Assembly: GCA_014529385.2 (NCBI GenBank)
Contig: CM043963.1
Location: 97,602,412 to 97,666,411, forward strand
Direction of reading: 5' to 3'
DNA from: Adiantum capillus-veneris
Taxonomy: Eukaryota; Streptophyta; Polypodiopsida; Polypodiales; Pteridaceae
Length of the DNA: 64,000 nt
In this document: piece after piece, positions 57,060 to 64,000 of the stretch
Numbering within the stretch: position 1 is the first letter of the stretch
How the letters are laid out: each line of letters starts with the position of its first letter
Translations under genes and position numbers: made by a program
The notes under the pieces: generated by a model
The model's input: only the letters and a program-made list of their open reading frames with translations
Databases searched by the model: none
What the model was told of the DNA's origin: nothing

Positions 57060-57890
57060 CAAGAGATATTCATATGGGAACCAACCTCTTTCTTCTTGGC
57101 CTCTTTTTCCTTCAATTTAGGATGCTACTTTATCAAGTGATCATTAGCCTTGTAATAATGGCAACACATCCTCTTTTTCTTTTTTCACTAGAATTCCTAG
57201 ATGAAATGTCAAAATGCTTCCAGTAGAAGCACTAGAAATAGATTATTTGTGACTCACTGAAGAACCATGAGAAGTGGCTACATTGATGTTACCACCCCTT
57301 TTTTTAGCAGCAACAAAAGCCTATTCAACTGCACACTATTTAGCCATGTTCTTTCTTGAATGTGACTCTTGCAACACCAATGTGCATAATGCATCAATTT
57401 TGATAGCTCGAGGGTTTCCTTGGGTCATAATTCTCTAAGTACTAGCAAAAGTCTGGTAACAATTTGGCAAAGCATCAAGAACAGTCTACACAAGTGAACT
57501 GTCAAAAATGACTTCGCTTTGTAGAAATGAGTTGCTCATTGATATCCGTGGTACCATCAAGAAAAGTGTCCATGTCATCTTCCTCTTGCATAATCTTTAA
57601 CTCCAACTCTTTACACAGTAATGCAATTTTGACCTTATTGAGCAACTTTCATAAAGACCAGCCAAAATATCCAAAGCATGTTTAGCCGATGTAGTTGAGC
57701 GAATGTGAGGAGTAATACCTATATCCATAGAAGGTGGACATGCATCAATGCCTTGCACAACATTCCAAATCCCTTTGACACAAGAATATGTGTCATCATG
57801 CAAGCCCACATTGGGTAGTTATCCCCATCCAATTTATCCTCAACATCAAAGATCTTGAAAATATATGTGTTGTTGTCAACCATGGCGAGT
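57060..57890 (-). pseudogene. Copia gag fragment of an inserted element
   Basis: On the minus strand the region near 57887 reads MVDNNTYIFKIFDVEDKLDG, the start of another copia gag. TTSAKHALDILAGLYESCSI at about 57690 is the alignable gag core. Further down, at about 57170-57120, a CCHYYKANDHLI remnant of a zinc knuckle is visible. Stops and shifts are frequent, and no pol domain of this element is present. Confidence 0.65.
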
Positions 57891-58230
57891 GGCTGCACTA
57901 GATGTGAAAACTAGCCGAAAAGAGGAAAAACAAAGTAGGACCAACATGTGCTATATAGCAACCCAAAGAATATTGTAAGGGACTTGTTTTGCACAAAATT
58001 TCACTAATAAAAATTTTACACACAAGGGTGAATTTGCCGACGTAGTACTGTCTAGAGAGGAAACGAAGCCCGAAATGAGCCCGATTCAAAATTATGAGGA
58101 AACCAAGCTCTTCTAGCTCTCTTGAAGTATTTGTCAATGTGCTGACACTAACCAAAGCTCACCCAAATCGAAGAAAGTGGGTAGGCACGTGTTGGCGACA
58201 CTGACGACTATACCAAGGAGGATGCAACCT

Positions 58231-58554
58231 GTTGTGATACCAATTGTTGGATTTAGGGTTGCAGGGAAACAAACACAGCTTGGAGAAGATAAAGAAGCAC
58301 AAGGCACACAACAGAGAGTATATTTCTTAGTGCACAAAGGAAAGATAAGATAGCCCTAGAGTGATGGGTGTATTTACAATGCACGGCGGAAAAAATCTCG
58401 TAGTGAGGGAAAAAATGCCCCAGTAGTCCTACGTGTGTTTGCATACATCACTACCACATATATGGTAACACCACTATCAATATTCAACATGTGATGATTC
58501 AAGAGGATGGGATAGTGCATAATAAAGCACGTAATGTATCTGAACAACCATGAC
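58231..58554 (-). mobile_element. Copia 5' LTR and primer-binding site
   Basis: Minus-strand TTGGTATCACAAC (58231-58243) is a tRNA-iMet primer-binding site. TGTTGGATTT at 58245 on the plus strand marks the inner edge of an LTR that runs to about 58554. It belongs to the minus-strand copia fragment to its left. The outer edge is not certain. Confidence 0.6.
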
Positions 58555-58559
58555 ATGTG

Positions 58560-59830
58560 GAAAACCCTCCCATTTTAGAAGAAAGAGTAGAGACACTTGG
58601 GACTTAGTACCTCTGAAAGACGGCATGAACATTCTTCCTTGTTGCAAATGGGTCTAGAAAATGAAGATCACTTCCATTGATGAGAAGCCAAAGTATAAGG
58701 ATAGACTGGTTAACGAGGGTTTTTAGCAACAAAAGGGTATTGACTTTGATGAAAGCTTTTCACCAATTGTGAAGATGACCACTCTTTTCTTGAATTGGTA
58801 GCCATTGAGGATATGGAACTTGTTCAAATGGATGTCAAACGGGATTCTTGCATGGGGATATTCATGAAGACTTTTATATGAAACAACCACAAGGGTTTGT
58901 TATTGAAGGCAAGAAAAATATGGCCTTCAAACCTAGAAAGGCTCTCTATGAGACAAAACAAGGATGCCATCAATGGTATCATAAGTTTGATGCTTCTATG
59001 AGGTCTCCCGGTCTTGGAAGGAATGATGAAGATCATTGCCTCTACACTGAAAAGGATATTGATGGTAGTCTCCTGATATTGATCTTGTATGTAGATGACA
59101 TGCTTATTTTTGGTCTAAGTACTAGCGAGATAGATGCATTGAAATCAAAGTTGCACAAGAACTTTGATATAAAGAGTTTAGGAGAAGCCAATCACTTTCT
59201 TGGCATGAGGATTCTCAGAGATAGGAGCTAGAAAATGCTTTATTTATCTTAGATTGAGTACATTTCCAAGGTACTTCAATGTTTTCATATGGAGAGGGGT
59301 AGGTATCCAATATCCCATTACCTCCATATGTAAAACTTAGCCAATTTGATTGTCCTATATCAGAGGAGAAAAATATTGAAATGGCCAAGGTTCCTTATGC
59401 ATCTAATGTTGGTAGCTGGTAGCTTGATGTATGCCATTGTTGCTACACGTCCAGACATTGCATTTGTAGTGGAAGGAGTTAGCAGATACATGTCTAATCC
59501 TGATAAGAAGCATTGGGAGGCAGTGAAAGGAGTGATGAGATATTTGAGCACTACAAAAGACAAATAATTATGCTTTGGAAACAAGAAGACATGTGTAAAA
59601 GGATACACTGACGCTGATTATGCAGGGAATGTGGACAATAGAAGGCCCACTAGTGGCTATGTTTTCACATTTGCTAGGGGTGCAATATGAGGATCTCATT
59701 TGCAAGATTGCACTACTCTGTGGCCACCTATGAAGCTTGCAAAGAAGCTATTTGGCTTGCTCCTCTAGTGACTTCATGACTATTCGATAGAGCTCCTTAC
59801 CCCTTTCTCCACTTATTGGCACATTGGCCT
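58560..59830 (+). pseudogene. Copia pol fragment: RT and RNase H
   Basis: RT begins with RDTWDLVPLKDGMN and KYKDRLVNEGF. It continues with GDIHEDFYMKQPQGFVIEGK and the catalytic ILYVDDMLIFG (59080-59110), GEANHFLGMRI, then AGSLMYAIVATRPDIAFVVE and the RNase H start GYTDADYAGNVDNRRPTSGY. Stops and shifts are present throughout. The strand and order fit the gag fragment at 56541-57058, so the two are parts of one element split by the minus-strand copia segment, with protease and integrase lost. Confidence 0.85.
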
Positions 59831-59963
59831 TTAAGTGGGAGGTTGTAAGGGATAAAGGCCATTAGGTTGACTAATTATTCACTAATCATAATCTCATTCT
59901 TTCTTATTGATAATATAGAGCAATAAGAAGCTCACACATAGTGTGAGAAGAAGCTCCACCAAA

Positions 59964-59966
<3 letters not shown>
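59831..59966 (+). mobile_element. Polypurine tract and 3' LTR start of the copia fragment
   Basis: TTAAGTGGGAGGT (59831-59843) is followed at 59844 by TGTAAGGGATAAAGG. The tract and the GGGATAAAGG of the LTR start closely match 14296-14322, so the two remnants belong to related families. The LTR runs into a microsatellite and its end is not defined. Confidence 0.65.
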
Positions 59967-60034
<68 letters not shown>

Positions 60035-60037
60035 ACA
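59967..60037. repeat. Compound (TC)n(AC)n microsatellite
   Basis: About 44 bases of TC pass directly into about 28 bases of AC, probably within the copia LTR. Confidence 0.95.
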
Positions 60038-60187
60038 TCCACATGATAAAATGCATAAAATCCAAAAACCATATGCATACCTATAGACACAAGCTATAAC
60101 CTTAGTCTAGTAAGAAAGAGAGCTAGAGAGTGAGTCACAGAAAGTGCATAATAGCCAATCTGCAATCTTAATTTGTAAAACTTGATG

Positions 60188-60190
<3 letters not shown>

Positions 60191-60231
<41 letters not shown>
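60191..60231. repeat. (TC)n microsatellite
   Basis: Pure TC run of about 41 bases. Confidence 0.95.
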
Positions 60232-60233
<2 letters not shown>

Positions 60234-61510
60234 CATCACTTGATCGGGGCATGAAAGGAGAGATGACAAAATTTTGATATTATCATCCACAAATAAGATA
60301 CTTCAAATCTAAATTAGCATGCTTAGCTCAACTTTAGATAAAACAAATCTTTCCTGTGAGGCTCGAGATTGCATGTGGTGAGGCTCGAGATTCCACATTT
60401 TGGGATCTATAAGTGCTAATCTCAAGGACATGCAATATATGGGATCATGGACAAGTAAACATGACCCATAATAGTACTCTTGGACAAGGAGCGGTTGTCT
60501 ATGTTTACTCTCAAATACCTCTATTTGTACCTATTTATTCAAGAATATGCACAGCATGGCTAGCTCATGGGAGTGTAGAGACACTAGTGGAGCCTTGAGG
60601 GTTTGAGGCCCTGGCAAAGTGAAACACCCCTTATTTCTATGCCCTCCAGTTCCCTTGATATATGTGTGCATGCTCGTCAGTTGATCCCACAAGAGGGGCT
60701 TCATTAAAAACCATGTGTGGTTTCGTGTTGAGGATAGACCCCATCCTATTTGAAATCGGCAAGGAATAAGTCATTTCAAGATAGGCAATTGATCAATGTG
60801 TCCTGCTACATTTAGGTACTCTCAGTAATGTAGTCTCCACCCATGTGGAATAAGCATATGAATAGCTCAAGAGGAAAAAGGTGAAGGTTCACGATGGCAT
60901 TTTAGAAGGCATTCTAAACGAATAAAATGAGAAAAAGTAAAAACATGTAAGTCTCTGAATGAAAAAATCCATTCACAAACTAAATAAATGAAGAATTCAA
61001 TTGTTCACATGCAAAAGGCATGTGAAATCAATATCAAAAATAATAAAATTTCAAATGTCCACCTAGGTCTCTTCTCTGCTAATGCTTCTTTGAGAAAGCA
61101 AAAAAATGGGTCAAGTAATAATGGCCACGACTATCATCATCTCTTGTCCACGGGCCTCTTATCGTTTAGGACATCGTCGCTTGGCCTCACATTTCCATGC
61201 CCAAACCAAAGCAAAGCAAGTCAAACAATGAGAGAAGCGTGATGCCAATGTGCCATAGTGTTAAGCTTACAATACACGTGATAGATGGGCCAAGAATGTA
61301 CTACCTTGGTACCTACAATAATTTTTTGAAAGACGCACTCTACAACATCACAAGCTCTTTTTTCTTCAAAACAGTGTTTGTACTCTTATCTACATCTATC
61401 TCTTTGACAAAGCCCAATGTTTCCCAGTTAAAGCTCATGACGGATACAGTCAATTATTTTCTTTTCTTTTTCAAAACTCACAATGGTGAATCTTGAGTAG
61501 ATTATATTAG
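60232..61510. other. No supported gene
   Basis: AT-rich sequence with short frames lacking motifs. GGTGAGGCTCGAGATT-like phrases are duplicated at about 60358-60395. Nothing else is identified. Confidence 0.4.
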
Positions 61511-61662
61511 CATAACCAAAAAATTACAAATTCTTGCTCATGACGAGCCTCGTCATGGCTCGTCATGAGCATGGCTCGCCATTCTCATAGCTCGTTGGTG
61601 GCTCCCTGTGATCGTCATGAGCATGGCAAAAATTTGTTTTTTTTCTTTTGTTATGCTCATAT
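61511..61662. mobile_element. Small fold-back (MITE-like) element
   Basis: The left arm GCATAACCAAAAAATTACAA... TTGCTCATGACGA (61511-61545) is repeated in inverted form at about 61618-61662. The middle is filled with GCTCGTCATGAGCATGG palindromes. A further inverted copy of the arm lies at 62172-62217. No coding capacity. Confidence 0.6.
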
Positions 61663-62171
61663 AATCAAATGTTTTTGTAAAATTATTTTTATAATTTATA
61701 CTTAATTGATGTAAAAACATTCCTCATTAGTGCTTAAAATATCCCTAGGGTTAGTGAAATCTCACTTATTAAGCTTGTAATTTATCTGTAAATTTTATAT
61801 CGGATACTAAGAGAACCCACAAAACTTAGAAAAATTGGGTGTAAAAACCTTCAAATATGGTTAATTCACCTCCAAAATTTTATCTCAGGTATTGCTCTCT
61901 ATGCCAAGCGCTGCTCATCGCAACACAAACCGTGAGATTTTGTTACTTCAAACATGTTTGGAAGGTAAGGAAATGTGGGATCTTCGAGGATACCATAGAA
62001 ACGACTTATTTCACAAAGATAATTCAAGACAACAGGGAGGCGATCATCGCCATGGAGAAACACATGAACTCTGCCGCAATGATTGACTTGCATGGGTAAA
62101 GGTGTGGGCTCATCCATTGTCATGGAGTGCCTCCCCTGTCAACTGATGTATCTATGATCCTTGAAGAAGTC

Positions 62172-62217
62172 ATGGCTCGTCACGAGCATGACAAGAATTT
62201 GTAATTTTTTGGTGATT
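62172..62217. repeat. Additional inverted arm of the fold-back element
   Basis: GGCTCGTCACGAGCATGACA followed by AGAATTTGTAATTTTTTGGT is the inverse of the arm at 61511-61545. The region 61511-62217 could therefore be one 0.7-kb element with nested arms. Confidence 0.6.
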
Positions 62218-64000
62218 TTTGCAAAAACAAAACATTGGATTTCTTTGGTTTCAAAACATGAATAGGATAATTCCCATACCAATGCCACTTTGTTTGTCCT
62301 TGCCTTTCACTTTTCACTTTAACGGTGTACCTATTGCATAACGACTCATTAAGTGATCGAGATCATGACATCTATATACGTAAATCCTTTATATAAACTA
62401 CATTAATAGAAGAATTCCATAACTCTTTTGGATCTGCATCCACTTTTTGTTCTATTTTTCTTTTGAAGTCATTTGAAGCTTCACTTCGACCACCCACTCA
62501 CCCACACCTTCATGTCTCAAGGGTTGACCATAGTGGGTGCGTTTAAAGCCCTCACCTTTACCACTAGGCCAACTTCTTTTCGACTTTGTTTTTTTATTTT
62601 TCATCACTTCATGCCAACTTCCTTTCGATTGTGTTCTTTTATTTTTCATCACTTGACGCCTTCGATGTAAAATGTATAACATAGACTCATGACCTATCCT
62701 AGAGAGTTTTTGGTTGGAAATTATGAACAAGTTTTTGGCAAAGTGAAACAAGGAATTTTGCAGTTGGAAGAAGTCATTGTAAAGTTCTCTTTGTTGAGGT
62801 GAAGAGGTTCTGTATAAGGTCATCATAAAGACTTTAAGAAGGAAGGTAAGGCTTGTGTCATACTACTAGGGCACCCAAGGCTAGGCCAATTGGATGTGGC
62901 ACCCCCTCATTTGTCCTTCAAAAGGTGATTATGGGGCTAGAGGCTTTGCTGGATGGCCGATCTCAGAAGCTTGGCTAACTTTCCAAAGTGGTGGTCAACA
63001 CTCAAAAAGCAGCCCATGAGCGCACGTATAGGTCTTGAGCTTTGCCCATTGATGCATGAAGCGGAGAGTCCACTGTTTGGCCTATTCGTGTTGGTTGATT
63101 CTGAAGGCCAACTTTGAAACTATAGCCCAACGTGACACAAATTGGGTGCCCATGTAGCAAATCCAAGTTGGATTGGGTGTCCCAGTGTGACAGAGGCCTG
63201 AGGTGCATTGCTTGCATTGCCAAAAGAGCCCAAGTAAGACAAGAATATTCGTTTGTTGTAGCCACATCCGCAGATTGATAATTGTGAACTTTGGATCCCA
63301 TAAATGCTCATTCTCCTATTCATGCATTCAAGAGGAGTAATTGCATTGTCTCTTCTTTTGAGGGAGGGACAAAGGGATAAAAGGACGTTTTGATTTTGCA
63401 GCTTGGTTGAAAGGGTCCAAGAAGAAAAAGGTGGCACTCCATCTTTCAACTTGAATATGCTTGCAATGTCTTCCAAGTGGAACCAACTATGAGCAGTGTT
63501 CACCAAAACCGGCTAAAATTCGACTAGATTCCAAGCTTGCTTTTACAAAAACCGACAAAATGTAACAAGTTTTAGCATAGTTATCAGCAAATGCTTCAAA
63601 TTTAGAGCTAAAAATCAGAATATTTTTTAATTCCACCTTTATTTTCTTCTTCATTTATCCCTGACAATGAGCTAAAAGCTATGCCCCACACATCAAAGCC
63701 GTGTTTCGAAAACAAGGAACGAATTTCACAAATAACACTATAAAACTTTTTCGAAATTACGAGCAAAAGGAGAAGAAAGATGTCCTTGTATATAAATGCA
63801 CAAAGTCTCACGTATTTGAAATTCATGAAGTTTTGAAATTTATAGTTTTACAAGTCTTAAAGGGAAGTATGTATGATTTTTAGTTAATAAGGTGAGGAGT
63901 CACAAAGGGAAGGGGGGGTTTCCTAATGAGTACGAGTGTTACAATCACATTTTTGCTTTCTAAAAGAAACCCTTAGTGTTTTGTTGGGTTACGGAGACTT
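62218..64000. other. No supported gene to the end of the window
   Basis: Short imperfect duplications occur, for example TTTTATTTTTCATCACTT at 62590-62650, and several open frames below 130 codons lack any recognisable domain. No element end or RNA gene was identified. Confidence 0.4.

Noticed and set aside
61857..62123. Short opposing frames inside the putative fold-back element
   Set aside because: Three overlapping frames on both strands without domains; nothing favours one as coding.

Overview
This window is nuclear DNA of a land plant. The evidence is a plant F-box gene, fragments of PPR, heavy-metal-associated isoprenylated (HIPP) and glycine-rich cold-shock protein genes, plant-type LTR retrotransposons primed by tRNA-iMet and tRNA-Asp, and an En/Spm (CACTA) transposon. 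The very high density of (GA)n/(TC)n microsatellites and the near-identical PPR modules would suit a fern or another non-angiosperm, but that is a weak inference. No organelle, bacterial or CRISPR signature was seen.

Layout. 1-5.8 kb holds the only host gene that looks intact, an intronless F-box gene on the minus strand (3631-4794). 5.9-8.0 kb is a pair of related elements with long terminal inverted repeats. 8.0-17.6 kb is a mosaic of long microsatellites, degenerate Ty1/copia and Ty3/gypsy fragments and a PPR pseudogene. 17.8-21.6 kb holds an 85-bp minisatellite followed by plus-strand reading frames of unknown origin. One of these carries protein-kinase-like landmarks and another RING-H2-like cysteine/histidine spacing; this is the least explained part of the window. 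21.6-25.7 kb is AT-rich DNA with a degenerate dispersed repeat.

25.7-51.2 kb is a four-level nest that can be resolved base by base. A dispersed repeat is interrupted by a 5'-truncated LINE. The LINE is interrupted by a 24,755-bp minus-strand Ty3/gypsy element (26313-51067, target duplication GGCCA). That element is in turn interrupted by a copia element (27372-32781, duplication AAAAG) and by a CACTA transposon (39178-45024, duplication CTT). Without its guests the gypsy element is about 13.5 kb. It has an unusual order: gag, a first protease, RT, RNase H, integrase, a second retropepsin-like domain with a long tail, and then a separate uninterrupted 140-codon frame. The CACTA element is internally deleted and carries a fragment of a host HIPP gene ending in a CaaX-like box.

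51.2-56.5 kb returns to the interrupted dispersed repeat, with a cold-shock-domain/CCHC pseudogene at 51870-52360. 56.5-60 kb is a plus-strand copia remnant split by a minus-strand copia 5' end. 60-64 kb is AT-rich, with a small fold-back element and no convincing gene.

Most internal stops in the transposon frames are of the kind made from CAG, CAA or CGA by a C-to-T change, and all ten substitutions I count between the copia LTRs are transitions. This fits long silencing by cytosine methylation followed by deamination.
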